Assembly (NCBI RefSeq): GCF_900107165.1
Contig: NZ_FNOY01000009.1
Location: 1-64,000 of the forward strand
From: Nitrosomonas halophila
GTDB lineage: Bacteria > Pseudomonadota > Gammaproteobacteria > Burkholderiales > Nitrosomonadaceae
DNA: 64,000 bases
Direction: 5' to 3'
Under the pieces are notes generated by a model. It saw nothing but the letters and a program-made list of their open reading frames with translations. It was not told where the DNA came from and made no database searches. Both the position numbers and the translations under genes were made by a program. Of the stretch, positions 29,055 to 38,189 are shown piece by piece (position 1 is the stretch's first letter; every line of letters starts with the position of its first letter).

Positions 29055-29441
29055 ATGGTGCGCCTTAAGTGAAAATCTATATCGTAACCGTCTATGGCAA
29101 CTGTAGCATTGAACAAACCTGTGATTCAACGCCACAGAATGGATTTTGGGGATGCTTGTTACACTCCCAGCCAGTACTAGAAGGTGATCATTTATATTAG
29201 TGTTAGTGCACCGAGCATTCAGCCTCGCTTTGAAGTTGCGGTGTTGTCTCGGATGTCTGATATTTGGATCAGTGGGTGCGTGATAATGTGCCCCTCTTCC
29301 AAGCTCATCGTTATTCCGAGCAGGATGAGCCGGAATGGGGACGGGAAATACCGCCATATATCATGGGCTAGTCCGTTATGTTTTTTTAGAAACTGGCTTA
29401 AAATGCCGCTGTGGCAGAATAACAATTTTTATGGAGCTATT
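29055..29441. other. 387-bp divergent intergenic region
   Basis: Lies between the LpxK-like gene (minus) and the acyl carrier protein gene (plus) and must hold both promoters. A frame open from 29184 runs into the carrier-protein gene but has no family features before 29442. TAAAAT around 29399 could be a -10 element; no firm -35 was seen. Confidence 0.4.
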
Positions 29442-29693
29442 ATGCAGCATCTTGAAGCAGTTAAGGATATATTGGGGAATGTTCTGGGTCTCGGCGATAG
29501 AAAACAAGCGCTGACAGCAGATTCGGTGTTGCTTGGAAACATCCCTGAACTTGACTCGATGGCAGTCGTCAACGTGATTACTGCACTGGAAGAATATTTT
29601 GATTTCTCGGTCGATGACGATGAGATTAGTGCCCAGACTTTTGAGACGCTTGGAAGTTTGACCCGCTTTGTCGAGCAGAAGCTGGTACGTTAG
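29442..29693 (+). CDS. Acyl carrier protein, exosortase-cluster type
   Basis: An 83-residue four-helix carrier protein. The phosphopantetheine site is the Ser of PELDSMAVVNVI, followed by EEYFDFSVDDDEIS and ETLGSLTRFVEQ, matching small stand-alone ACPs found beside exosortase-A polysaccharide genes. ATG-29442 has GGAG five bases upstream. It starts a tight run of plus-strand genes (ACP, two hydrolases, glycosyltransferase, TPR protein). Confidence 0.88.
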   Translation: MQHLEAVKDILGNVLGLGDRKQALTADSVLLGNIPELDSMAVVNVITALEEYFDFSVDDDEISAQTFETLGSLTRFVEQKLVR

Positions 29694-29700
29694 AGCGCAT

Positions 29701-30540
29701 ATGGGACAATTGCCAGCCGAGCCGTTTTTTTTAGATGCCTCGCCGGGAAGGCGGTTCTGTCTTTACCATCCACCTGCGAGACAGCTGGCCGAAAACAGCG
29801 CATTTCTCTATATACATCCTTTCGCTGAGGAGATGAATAAATCCAGGCGTATGGCTGCATTGCAGTGCAGGGCATTTGCGGCACTGGGGTTGGGTGTCCT
29901 GCAAATGGATTTGTATGGTTGCGGGGATAGTGAGGGAGATTTCGGTGATGCGGCCTGGGAAATATGGCGGAACGATATCACACTTGCCGGGCAGTGGTTG
30001 ATTGACAAGGGTTACGATTCGATTCATTTGTGGGGACTGAGACTGGGTACCTTGCTCGCACTGGATTGCGCGAGGCATGCGAAAGGGGATTTTGGCAACC
30101 TTGTCCTATGGCAACCGGTGATTACCGGGCAATCGTTCTTGACACAATTCTTGCGCTTGAAACTCGTCAATGAATTAATGGCAAAAAACGGGAACCAGGG
30201 CATGAATGTGCAAGCATTGCGTGAAATCCTAAAGTCTGGCCAGGCGCTTGAAATAGCCGGCTACACGCTTGCGCCCAGTATGGCAAGCGCCATTGATAAT
30301 TTGAGAATGCATGAGTTGATCGTAGACAGCAGTGTTATCAACTGGCTTGAAATCATACCGTACGAAGGGCGCAAGCTTTCGCCAGCAAGTGAATCTGTCT
30401 TGGAAGCCTGGAACCAGTTTGGTCTTAGGCCCAAGGTTGAACTGATTGTGGGGCAGCCGTTTTGGGCAACTCAGGAAATTAGTCAATGTCCGGCATTGAT
30501 CGCAGCCACGACCATGTTATTTTCAGGGGCCGGTTCATGA
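29701..30540 (+). CDS. Alpha/beta hydrolase, exosortase A system-associated (hydrolase 2 type)
   Basis: An alpha/beta-hydrolase fold protein of 279 aa. Recognisable segments are YIHPFAEEMNKSRR, DLYGCGDSEGDF and LWGLRLGTLLAL. The usual nucleophile elbow GxSxG reads GLRLG, so the serine is replaced, which as far as I recall is a trait of this subfamily. Its substrate is unknown; homologues accompany exosortase A (PEP-CTERM) and exopolysaccharide loci. It ends in ATGA overlap with the next hydrolase. Confidence 0.8.
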   Translation: MGQLPAEPFFLDASPGRRFCLYHPPARQLAENSAFLYIHPFAEEMNKSRRMAALQCRAFAALGLGVLQMDLYGCGDSEGDFGDAAWEIWRNDITLAGQWLIDKGYDSIHLWGLRLGTLLALDCARHAKGDFGNLVLWQPVITGQSFLTQFLRLKLVNELMAKNGNQGMNVQALREILKSGQALEIAGYTLAPSMASAIDNLRMHELIVDSSVINWLEIIPYEGRKLSPASESVLEAWNQFGLRPKVELIVGQPFWATQEISQCPALIAATTMLFSGAGS

Positions 30541-31406
30541 GCTTTCAGGAGAAAGCGGTGCGAATCCAGTGCCAGGGTTCATGGCTTTATGGAGTTATAA
30601 GCATGCCGCAACAGCCTGCTGCCCGAGGTGTGCTGGTTGCGGTGGGCGGGCCGCAGTATCGCGCAGGGAGCCATCGCCAGTTTGTGCTGCTGGCTCGTTA
30701 TCTGGCGGAACAGGGGATAGCGGTAATGCGTTTCGATTTTCGTGGAATGGGAGACAGCGATGGAGACACAAGGACATTCGAAGATGTCGGGCAAGATCTA
30801 TCCGCTGTGATCGATTTTTTTACCAACGAGTGCGCGTTTCTGAAGGATGTGGTGATATGGGGTTTGTGTGATGCAGCTTCTGCTGCGCTTTTTTATGCGC
30901 ATCAGGATCGGCGTGTCAGCGGCCTGGTGCTTTTGAATCCATGGGTCAGGACTGAGCAGGGTATTGCCAAAGCATATCTCAAGCATCATTATGCAACGCG
31001 CCTGTTTCAGCTGGCGTTCTGGAAAAAGCTGATTTCCGGGAAATACGATCCAATCGCTTCCATTCGTTCGCTCTACAAAGTGATTAAGAGCCTCTTCATT
31101 AGTAAGCAAAGTAATGCAATCATCGAGGCAGGCGCCAATGCAACCAATCATGCCATCCCTTTGCCAGAGCGTATGCTGAAAGGACTGCAATGCTTTGAGG
31201 GAAAAAGCCTTGTCATCACGAGTGGTGATGATCTGACTGCGAGTGAATTTCTGGATTTGATCCATTCGTCCAATGATTGGCAAAAGACGCTAGAAGACAA
31301 AAAAGTGAAGTTTTTCCATATCCAGGATGCCAATCATACATTTTCCAAGCGTCAATGGCGTGACCAGGTAGCTGAATATACAGGAGACTGGCTACGATCA
31401 TGGTGA
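30537..31406 (+). CDS. Alpha/beta hydrolase, exosortase A system-associated (hydrolase 1 type)
   Basis: A second alpha/beta hydrolase (289 aa). The segments VAVGGPQYRAGSHRQF, FDFRGMGDSDGD and WGLCDAASAAL mark the hydrolase 1 subfamily. The nucleophile position carries Cys rather than Ser. ATG-30537 overlaps the previous stop by ATGA. The frame is open upstream to 30486 but that part lies inside hydrolase 2. The pair is a standard companion of exosortase A clusters, though no exosortase is in this window. Confidence 0.82.
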   Translation: MSFQEKAVRIQCQGSWLYGVISMPQQPAARGVLVAVGGPQYRAGSHRQFVLLARYLAEQGIAVMRFDFRGMGDSDGDTRTFEDVGQDLSAVIDFFTNECAFLKDVVIWGLCDAASAALFYAHQDRRVSGLVLLNPWVRTEQGIAKAYLKHHYATRLFQLAFWKKLISGKYDPIASIRSLYKVIKSLFISKQSNAIIEAGANATNHAIPLPERMLKGLQCFEGKSLVITSGDDLTASEFLDLIHSSNDWQKTLEDKKVKFFHIQDANHTFSKRQWRDQVAEYTGDWLRSW

Positions 31407-32656
31407 AGCGCGTTTTGATGGTTGCCTACCACTTTCCGCCGCTGGGCGGCAGCAGCGGCATTCAGCGAACGTTGCGTTTCTCGCAATACTTGCCAGATCA
31501 TGACTGGGAGCCGATCGTCTTGACTGCTCATCCGCGAGCATATTTGCGAACTGATGAGAGTCAGTTGACGGACATTGCCGGGCGTGTTCGTATCTACCGG
31601 GCCTTCGCACTGGATACGGCAAGGCATCTGGCATTGATGAACCGGTATCCACGTTTATTGGCGCTGCCAGATCGGTGGGTAAGCTGGTGGCTGGGTGCGG
31701 TGCCTAAAGGACTGTCGCTGATCAAGCGTTACAAGCCGGATATCATTTGGTCAACTTACCCTATCGCGACGGCACACCTGATTGCGCTCACTTTGCATCG
31801 CCTGACGGGTGTGCCGTGGATTGCTGATTTCAGAGATCCGATGGTACAACCGGATTATCCTCCCAATCCACTTACCTACCGTTCCTATCAGTGGATTGAA
31901 CATAAGGTGATCAAGAACTGTTCGGCCGCTGTTTTTACGACACCCGGCACGTTGCAAGATTACCAGGCCAGGTTTCCGCATATTCCTGCATCGCGATTCC
32001 GGTTGATAGAGAATGGTTACGATGAATCAAGTTTTGCCAGTTTGGCGACAGCTGTTAAGACTGTCCGTGACGCTAAACAGATTGTCCTGCTCCATAGCGG
32101 GATTATTTATCCATCTGAGCGCGATCCAACCAATTTATTTGAGGCCTTATCCAGATTGCAGCGACAAGGCGTGATCGGTTCGGATAACCTTAATCTCATA
32201 CTGCGCGCATCGCACCACGAGAAGTATCTCAGATCGCTGATCGATCGTTATGGGATAGGAACGATTGTCTCGCTGGCGCCTCCAATTCCTTACAGGGAAG
32301 CGTTGCAAGAAATGCTTGGAGTCGATGGGCTGCTGCTTCTGCAGTCCGCCAACTGTAACAATCAGATTCCCGCTAAATTGTATGAATACCTGCGTGCGCA
32401 ACGTCCCATTCTGGCTTTGACAGATCCGGCCGGCGATACAGCAGCCAAACTTGAAAGTATGGAGGGCGGTATCGTTGCGCGGCTGGATTCCACCGATGCC
32501 ATCATGGATGCGCTGAAGCGATTTATTATGTATTTAGGGGAGAATCGGGCGCCGATTGCATCATTGGATAAGGTGTTATCTAACTCAAGAGAGTCCACGG
32601 CTTTTACGCTAGCCAGACTGCTGGATACGATTATTGCATCCAATAGAAATAATTAA
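31400..32656 (+). CDS. Glycosyltransferase, GT4-like
   Basis: A 418-aa GT-B glycosyltransferase. The N-terminal acceptor domain starts VLMVAYHFPPLGGSSGIQR, then DIIWSTYPIATAHL and WIADFRDPM, typical of group 4 enzymes of polysaccharide loci. The C-terminal donor part has LLLLQSANCNNQIPAKLYEYL. It overlaps hydrolase 1 by seven bases and probably adds a sugar to an exopolysaccharide. Confidence 0.85.
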   Translation: MVKRVLMVAYHFPPLGGSSGIQRTLRFSQYLPDHDWEPIVLTAHPRAYLRTDESQLTDIAGRVRIYRAFALDTARHLALMNRYPRLLALPDRWVSWWLGAVPKGLSLIKRYKPDIIWSTYPIATAHLIALTLHRLTGVPWIADFRDPMVQPDYPPNPLTYRSYQWIEHKVIKNCSAAVFTTPGTLQDYQARFPHIPASRFRLIENGYDESSFASLATAVKTVRDAKQIVLLHSGIIYPSERDPTNLFEALSRLQRQGVIGSDNLNLILRASHHEKYLRSLIDRYGIGTIVSLAPPIPYREALQEMLGVDGLLLLQSANCNNQIPAKLYEYLRAQRPILALTDPAGDTAAKLESMEGGIVARLDSTDAIMDALKRFIMYLGENRAPIASLDKVLSNSRESTAFTLARLLDTIIASNRNN

Positions 32657-32694
32657 TGTGGATATTTTGGGATAAGAAGAATTGGAGGGAATGT

Positions 32695-33360
32695 ATGAAG
32701 TCTTTGTCAGCTTATATCCTGGTGATGCTGCTTGGGATTCCGTCTGCGGGAACAGCTGCAGGTAAGAATTTTTGTGGCGAGTTGTATGGTACCAGTTTTG
32801 GGCCATTTGATTATCTCGAGCGGTTTAATCTTGGAAAGCAGCTAACTGTAGTTGAAGCGCATCACTTTACCTCTGATGTGGAGAATTTAGTCAAAGGAGA
32901 AAGCAGCTCTCTTGGGGGGGACTTGCATTATACGCTGCGCGTCTGGCCCAATCACCATCGTGCACTTGTTTCGCTTGCCAGACTCTCTATCAGAGATAAA
33001 TCCACCCGCTTCCATGGATTAAAGTGGCCGGTGGAGTGTTATTTTGACCGGGCAATCCGTTTCAGTGCCACCGATGCCAAAGTCCGAACGATTTATGGTG
33101 GTTATTTGTCGCATCAGGGTAGAAACAAAGAGGCTGTCGAGCAACTGGAGGTGGCAATCAACCTTGAGCCAGATAATGTCACGGCACTGTACAACTTGGG
33201 GCTGCTGTATTTCAAGCTGAAGGATTACGACAAAGCTAACGATTTTGCCAATCGGGCGTATGCACTCGACTTTCCTTTGCCTGGTCTTAAAAACAAATTG
33301 ATCAAGGCGGGCAAATGGCGGGAGTTGTCAGCGTATTCGAAACAGGAATCTCAGGACTGA
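32695..33360 (+). CDS. Secreted TPR-repeat protein
   Basis: 221 residues with a signal peptide (about 1-20, ending SAGTAAG). The N-terminal part is unrecognised (KNFCGELYGTSFGPFDY). The C-terminal part holds TPR-like helices, clearest at NKEAVEQLEVAINLEPDN and ALYNLGLLYFKLKDYDKAND. GGAGG lies six bases before ATG-32695; ATG-32656 is the alternative. It closes the exosortase-type group and overlaps the convergent hoxH stop by ten bases. Confidence 0.8.
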   Translation: MKSLSAYILVMLLGIPSAGTAAGKNFCGELYGTSFGPFDYLERFNLGKQLTVVEAHHFTSDVENLVKGESSSLGGDLHYTLRVWPNHHRALVSLARLSIRDKSTRFHGLKWPVECYFDRAIRFSATDAKVRTIYGGYLSHQGRNKEAVEQLEVAINLEPDNVTALYNLGLLYFKLKDYDKANDFANRAYALDFPLPGLKNKLIKAGKWRELSAYSKQESQD

Positions 33361-34856
33361 GCGACCATCCGGCCATTTTGCTTGGTCATATGGTCGACCA
33401 GGTTACCCTGGTGGTCAATTAACTCCACCTGCAGCGGCATCTTCCCTAATGCGTGGGTGGCACAGGAAAGGCAGGGATCATAAGCGCGTACAGCGACTTC
33501 GAGGTGATTGAGCAAGGCCTCGGTGATGGTTTTGCCTTCCAGATAAGTATCGGCGACCACCCGAACGGATTCATTCATCGCCTGATTGTTGCTGGTGGTG
33601 GAAACGATCAGGTTGGCCTGGGTGATGAGTCCTTGTGTATCGATCTGGTAGTGATGAAAAAGGGTGCCACGCGGTGCTTCGATGACGCCTATCCCTTCGA
33701 GTTGTTTGGCTCCATGCTCGGCGAGCAGGTCGCAGCCGGTAATCTCCTCGTCCTGCAGTAACGCTTGTATCGATTCGGCGCAATGCAACATTTCGATCAT
33801 GCGTGTCCAGTGATAGGCCAGCGTATCGTGTACGAATTTTCCTGCTTCGATCGCTTTGAAAGCTTGTCTTGCTGATTCCGCGAGCGGAGTGGTGATGGAT
33901 GCGCATTGATTGATACGGGCCAGCGGACCGACCCGGTACCAGCCATGATCTTTACCCAAGCGACTCAGAAATGGGAATTTCATGTAACTCCAGCGCCGCA
34001 CTTCTTCCTGCAAAATTTCCCGGTAATCGCAGTAGTCGAAATGGTCGAAGATGCGTTCGCCAGAGGATCGGCTTGCACGTAAGCCGCCATGGTAAAACTC
34101 CAGTTCTCCATGTCTGCCTGTCAGGCCCAGAAAAGGGGTGTGGAGCGTGGCAAACTGGCGATGCGCAGGGTGCGTCATATGAATCTGCTGATTGAGTGTG
34201 ACAGCTTCCTGGCACCAGGTAACGATAGGTTCAATTTCAGCGAGTAATCCATCGCGTTCTGCAGGAAAGAGCGGTTTGTTCATGCCGCCAGCCATCGTGG
34301 CTGCGCCATGAATACGCTTGCCCGTAATCGCCTGGATGATTTGCTGGCCAAATTTGCGCAACCTGATGCCCTTCATCCCGATGTCCGGGTAATCTGCCAA
34401 TACGCCAACGATATTCCGCCGTTCGGGATGGCTGCCAAAGCCAAATAATAAATCGGGGGAAGAAAGGTGAAAGAAATGGAGTGCGTGAGATTGCAGGATC
34501 TGCCCAAAATGCAACAGACGTCTAAGTTTCAGCGCGGTTGGTGTCAGTTCATCGACACCGACTAGCTGGTCGACTGCCTTGGCTGCGGCAAGCTGATGAC
34601 TGATCGGGCAGATGCCGCATAAACGTTGTACGATAAAGGGAACTTCCCAGTAGGGTCGGCCCTGAATGAATTTTTCAAACCCGCGAAACTCGACGATATG
34701 AAAGCGTGCTTCGTAGATATGACCGGCTTCGTCCATGAGCAGCGTTATTTTGCCATGTCCCTCGACGCGCGTGACGGGATCGATGACGATGCGCCGCGTG
34801 CCTGACGGCGTGGGGGGGCGTTGCGCGCCGTTTGGTGTTGCGCTGTCTTCAGTCAT
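33351..34856 (-). CDS. hoxH: NAD-linked [NiFe] hydrogenase large subunit HoxH
   Basis: Carries the NiFe active site of a cytoplasmic bidirectional hydrogenase (group 3d type). The N-terminal nickel motif is RLCGICPISH, and the C-terminal motif is DPCLSCATHALG, giving all four Cys ligands. Beyond the His there is a short extension (ending RMVAQS) that a HoxW-type protease would remove. RIVIDPVTRVEGHGKI is the family opening. ATG-34856 gives 501 aa. It is the last gene of hoxFUYH. No hyp or hoxW maturation gene is in the window. Confidence 0.95.
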   Translation of the reverse strand: MTEDSATPNGAQRPPTPSGTRRIVIDPVTRVEGHGKITLLMDEAGHIYEARFHIVEFRGFEKFIQGRPYWEVPFIVQRLCGICPISHQLAAAKAVDQLVGVDELTPTALKLRRLLHFGQILQSHALHFFHLSSPDLLFGFGSHPERRNIVGVLADYPDIGMKGIRLRKFGQQIIQAITGKRIHGAATMAGGMNKPLFPAERDGLLAEIEPIVTWCQEAVTLNQQIHMTHPAHRQFATLHTPFLGLTGRHGELEFYHGGLRASRSSGERIFDHFDYCDYREILQEEVRRWSYMKFPFLSRLGKDHGWYRVGPLARINQCASITTPLAESARQAFKAIEAGKFVHDTLAYHWTRMIEMLHCAESIQALLQDEEITGCDLLAEHGAKQLEGIGVIEAPRGTLFHHYQIDTQGLITQANLIVSTTSNNQAMNESVRVVADTYLEGKTITEALLNHLEVAVRAYDPCLSCATHALGKMPLQVELIDHQGNLVDHMTKQNGRMVAQS

Positions 34857-35391
34857 AATGGAGGGTTTCTCTGGGTAATTCGGGCGTTTTGCCTTGGAGC
34901 AGTGCCTCAAAGAAATGAAGGAAGGTATCTGCCGAGGGCGGGCAACCAGGCAGATAATAATCGATTTTTACGATCTCGCCGACTGGATAGACCTTGTCCA
35001 GTAACAAGGGCAACTCTATATCATCCGGGATGCGTGGGTTGACGATTCCGGTGCCATGCAGATACACCTCTTCCAGGCACTCCTGGAGGCTATATTGATT
35101 GCGCATTGCGGGCACGCCGCCATTGATCGCGCAGGCACCCACTGCGACCAGAATGCGGCAATTGGCACGAAATTGCCTTAAGACCTCGGCATTCTCTGCG
35201 TTACATACGCCGCCTTCGATCAGGCCGATATCACAGTTGCCAATGGTCTTGATGTCCGTAAGCGGAGAGCGGTCGAAACTGGCATGCTCGAGCAAAGCTT
35301 CCAGGCGCTCATCCATGTCTAGAAAAGACATATGGCAACCGAAACAGCCGGCCAGGGAAGTTGTGGCAAGCTTAAGTTTTGAATTATTCAT
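34849..35391 (-). CDS. hoxY: NAD-linked hydrogenase small subunit HoxY
   Basis: Iron-sulfur small subunit that passes electrons from HoxH to the diaphorase. Cluster ligands are visible in LAGCFGCHMSFLD, EGGVCNAEN, VGACAINGGVPAMRN and LPGCPPSADTF, fitting one proximal [4Fe-4S] cluster. The 180-aa length is normal for HoxY. ATG-35391 overlaps the hoxU stop, and its own stop overlaps hoxH. Confidence 0.94.
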   Translation of the reverse strand: MNNSKLKLATTSLAGCFGCHMSFLDMDERLEALLEHASFDRSPLTDIKTIGNCDIGLIEGGVCNAENAEVLRQFRANCRILVAVGACAINGGVPAMRNQYSLQECLEEVYLHGTGIVNPRIPDDIELPLLLDKVYPVGEIVKIDYYLPGCPPSADTFLHFFEALLQGKTPELPRETLHYD

Positions 35392-36130
35392 CGCGAGTAG
35401 CCGTAGTGTTGTGCGCCAGGATAACCTGTTCCAGGCCAATTTCATCGATCTTGTGCTGATCGAAAATACGTTGGCCGATCGGGGTCTGATAGCCCACTTC
35501 TTTGATCAGAATCGCGCCAACCGGGCATATGCGTGCAGCCAGGTCTTCCGGGGCGAGATCGCTCTCAGCCAGCTTGCCTGATGATGAATTGACGATGAGC
35601 TGCGCATCGAGCCCGCGCCCGGCAATCGCGAACACATGCTTGCCGTCGGCTTCCTGGCTCGCGCGCACACATAAACTGCACAGGATGCAGCGGTCACGAT
35701 CGAGCCAGATTTGTGGATGAGAGGCATCCACCTCGCGTTGCGGGAAAAATTGCGGAAAATGATTGTCTTCCATGCCCAGGTGATAGGCCATGGCTTGCAA
35801 GCTGCAGTTACCGGTTTTTTCACAAGAGGGGCAGATATGATTGCCTTCGATGAAGAGCATTTGTGTGAGTGCTCTGCGGGCATCTGTCAATTCCTGGATT
35901 TCACTTTCGACAACGATATCTGGTTCGGCCAGGGTCGTGCAGGCGGCCACCTGGCGGGTGCCAATCTTGACTGTGCAAAGCTTGCAGTTGCCTTGTGGCG
36001 AGATTCCCGGGAAATGGCACAAATGGGGAATGTATGTTTTTGCAGCCAATGCGGCATCCATGATGGTCTGCCCCGGGCTGAACGGGATCTTGCAGTTATC
36101 CAGCGTGAATGATTGCTGATCGGTTGGCAT
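35384..36130 (-). CDS. hoxU: Hydrogenase diaphorase subunit HoxU
   Basis: NuoG-N-like iron-sulfur subunit of the NADH diaphorase. An N-terminal [2Fe-2S] ferredoxin domain (LCHFPGISPQGNCKLCTVKI, later AACTT), a His-Cys [4Fe-4S] motif (HICPSCEKTGNC) and a further CILCSLCVRAS cluster with its late ICPVGAI cysteine are present. ATG-36130 gives 248 aa. TTG-36184 further upstream would overlap hoxF. Confidence 0.93.
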   Translation of the reverse strand: MPTDQQSFTLDNCKIPFSPGQTIMDAALAAKTYIPHLCHFPGISPQGNCKLCTVKIGTRQVAACTTLAEPDIVVESEIQELTDARRALTQMLFIEGNHICPSCEKTGNCSLQAMAYHLGMEDNHFPQFFPQREVDASHPQIWLDRDRCILCSLCVRASQEADGKHVFAIAGRGLDAQLIVNSSSGKLAESDLAPEDLAARICPVGAILIKEVGYQTPIGQRIFDQHKIDEIGLEQVILAHNTTATRDE

Positions 36131-36180
36131 GGTTCTGGTCTGGTTGATGAGGCGATTTATCCAATGCTGAATTCTCCGGA

Positions 36181-37944
36181 TCAATATCCTGAGTCCAGGT
36201 GTGCCTTGCTGTCGTCGCGCCGTGTCAAGCGCCGCGCCTCGCTGAGCGCTGCATCCAAATCAAAATTCGGCGTGAAAGAGCGTGCGGCCAAGCGTTGTCC
36301 AAAAATTTCCGGAAAAGATTGCAAACTGTTCAAGATAGGATTGGCTGCGGTATGACCCAATCCGCAATGAGCATAACGTTGGACCAGATTGCTGGTTTCC
36401 CTGAGAGTCTGGATATCCAGGTGGGTGCCATGACCGGTGGCAATTTTTTCCAGATTATGTTTGAGCAGGGTCGTGCCCACCCGACAGGGTGTGCAAAAGC
36501 CGCAACTCTCATGCGCGAAAAATTTGGTGAAATTTTGAACTACTGTCATCATGTCGCGTGTTTCGCCAAACACCATGAATGAACCGCCAGTTGATAGATC
36601 TTCAAAGCCAATCTTGCGTTGAAAATCGGCCCGGCCGATCAGTGTGCCAGCTGGGCCTCCTATCTGCACGGCTTGCGTGTTCATGGCACCGCATTCTCGC
36701 AGGATTTGATGAACGGTGATGCCGAACGGATACTCATAGATGCCAGGCGCGGTGCAGTCGCCGCTGATGCTGAGCAATTTGCTGCCGCTTGATTCGGGCG
36801 TGCCCACAGATTTGAACCAATCGGCTCCATTGACAATGATGCTGGCAGCGGCCCAAAACGTTTCGACATTGTTTACCACAGTCGGCTGGCCGAGGTAACC
36901 CTGCGTGACAGGAAATGGCGGACGGTTGCGCGGTATGCCGGGTTTGCCTTCGAGCGATTCGATTAAGGCGGATTCTTCTCCGCAGATATATGCGCCTGCT
37001 CCAATCACGATGTCGACGTCAAACTCGAATCCTGGTTCACCCCCGATATTCTTTCCCAGCAGCCCCTGGCGGCGCTGTTGCGCCAGGGTGGTCTGCAAAT
37101 GAGGGAGCAAGTAGCGGTACTCCCCGCGCAAATAAAGGAAGCCTTGGCGCGCACCGATAATGAAAGCGCATATGGCCATGCCCTCTAGCACTCTTTCCGC
37201 CTGTTGTTGCAACAGCCAACGGTCCTTGAATGTGCCCGGTTCCCCTTCATCTGCATTGCAGACCACATAGCGGGCATCGCCGGCCGCTGCCTTGCACAGA
37301 CGCCACTTGCGGCCGGTTGCGAAACCGGCGCCACCGCGGCCACGTAATCCGGAGTGGGTAATAATCTCCAATGCGGCGTCTGTGCCCCGTGCCAAGGTGG
37401 TGCGTAATCCTGCACCGGGTACAAAGCTATCCTCCAACAACAGGTTTGTCTTGTGCACTGCGCTGTCGGTATGCATCCAGTCCTGCGGCCAGTTGTGAAG
37501 CGGTGCGGCAGTTTCGATCTGGTTGGCAAGGCGCTCGATTGAGGCACTTTCCAATCCCGTCAGCGGTTGTCCATTGACGAGCAACGATGCGCCATGATCA
37601 CACATGCCGATGCAGGAAGTTTCGTGCAGACTGATTCTGCCGTCGGGGCGCGTTTGCCCAATCTGAACATTGAGCTTGTGGGCAAGCATTTGCAGTAAAT
37701 TCTGCCCGGCTTGTTCGTATCCACAAGCCGGGCAGTTACTGAAAAACAAATGATAATCCCCGCAAGGCTCGGTTTGAAAAAAGGCGTAGAAAGCGACGAC
37801 AGCCCTGACCTGGCTGACGGGCAGGCTGTACTGCGCTGCTATCCGGTGGATAGACTCGTCAGTGATGCATCGTTCGCGCTGCTGAATCATGTGCAGCGTA
37901 TGCAACAGATGATCTTTCAACGGTGTGTCGCCATGTTTTTGCAT
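36181..37944 (-). CDS. hoxF: Hydrogenase NAD-binding diaphorase subunit HoxF
   Basis: A 587-aa fusion of NuoE-like and NuoF-like domains that reduces NAD+ with electrons from hydrogen. The N-terminal [2Fe-2S] cysteines lie in EPCGDY, CPACGYE and SCIGMCDHG. The FMN/NADH site is GLRGRGGAGFATGRKW and NADEGEPGTFKDR, and the C-terminal [4Fe-4S] is ESCGFCTPCRVGT. First gene of the hoxFUYH operon; hoxE is absent, as in the Ralstonia-type enzyme. It is divergent from proA, with 245 bases between starts. Confidence 0.95.
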   Translation of the reverse strand: MQKHGDTPLKDHLLHTLHMIQQRERCITDESIHRIAAQYSLPVSQVRAVVAFYAFFQTEPCGDYHLFFSNCPACGYEQAGQNLLQMLAHKLNVQIGQTRPDGRISLHETSCIGMCDHGASLLVNGQPLTGLESASIERLANQIETAAPLHNWPQDWMHTDSAVHKTNLLLEDSFVPGAGLRTTLARGTDAALEIITHSGLRGRGGAGFATGRKWRLCKAAAGDARYVVCNADEGEPGTFKDRWLLQQQAERVLEGMAICAFIIGARQGFLYLRGEYRYLLPHLQTTLAQQRRQGLLGKNIGGEPGFEFDVDIVIGAGAYICGEESALIESLEGKPGIPRNRPPFPVTQGYLGQPTVVNNVETFWAAASIIVNGADWFKSVGTPESSGSKLLSISGDCTAPGIYEYPFGITVHQILRECGAMNTQAVQIGGPAGTLIGRADFQRKIGFEDLSTGGSFMVFGETRDMMTVVQNFTKFFAHESCGFCTPCRVGTTLLKHNLEKIATGHGTHLDIQTLRETSNLVQRYAHCGLGHTAANPILNSLQSFPEIFGQRLAARSFTPNFDLDAALSEARRLTRRDDSKAHLDSGY

Positions 37945-38189
37945 GGGTTTCCTCGCGTGAAGGATTGTGCTCGCAGTCGCAGTTCACGACCTGTCTCGAA
38001 GGCGGCCCCAGCAGGCCGAATAAACTCGTTTTGCCAGCTGAATGGATTCATTCTACGAAAGTTTAACCGTTTTGTCGCGGCCGACCCATTTTTCTGGCAT
38101 TTCAGGGAAAAAGTCGTGGAGAGGGCGGATGTCATTGTAGAATAACGCGCAGTGACCTCTTGCCATTAAATAACTGAAAATCGCTCTAC

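Noticed and set aside
29055-29357. Upstream extension of the LpxK-like gene to 29357
   Set aside because: The added 101 residues resemble no LpxK N-terminus; ATG-29054 with AAGG upstream gives the family opening.
37711-38145. 144-codon plus-strand frame opposite hoxF start
   Set aside because: Mostly antisense to the hoxF iron-sulfur region and lacks a ribosome-binding site.
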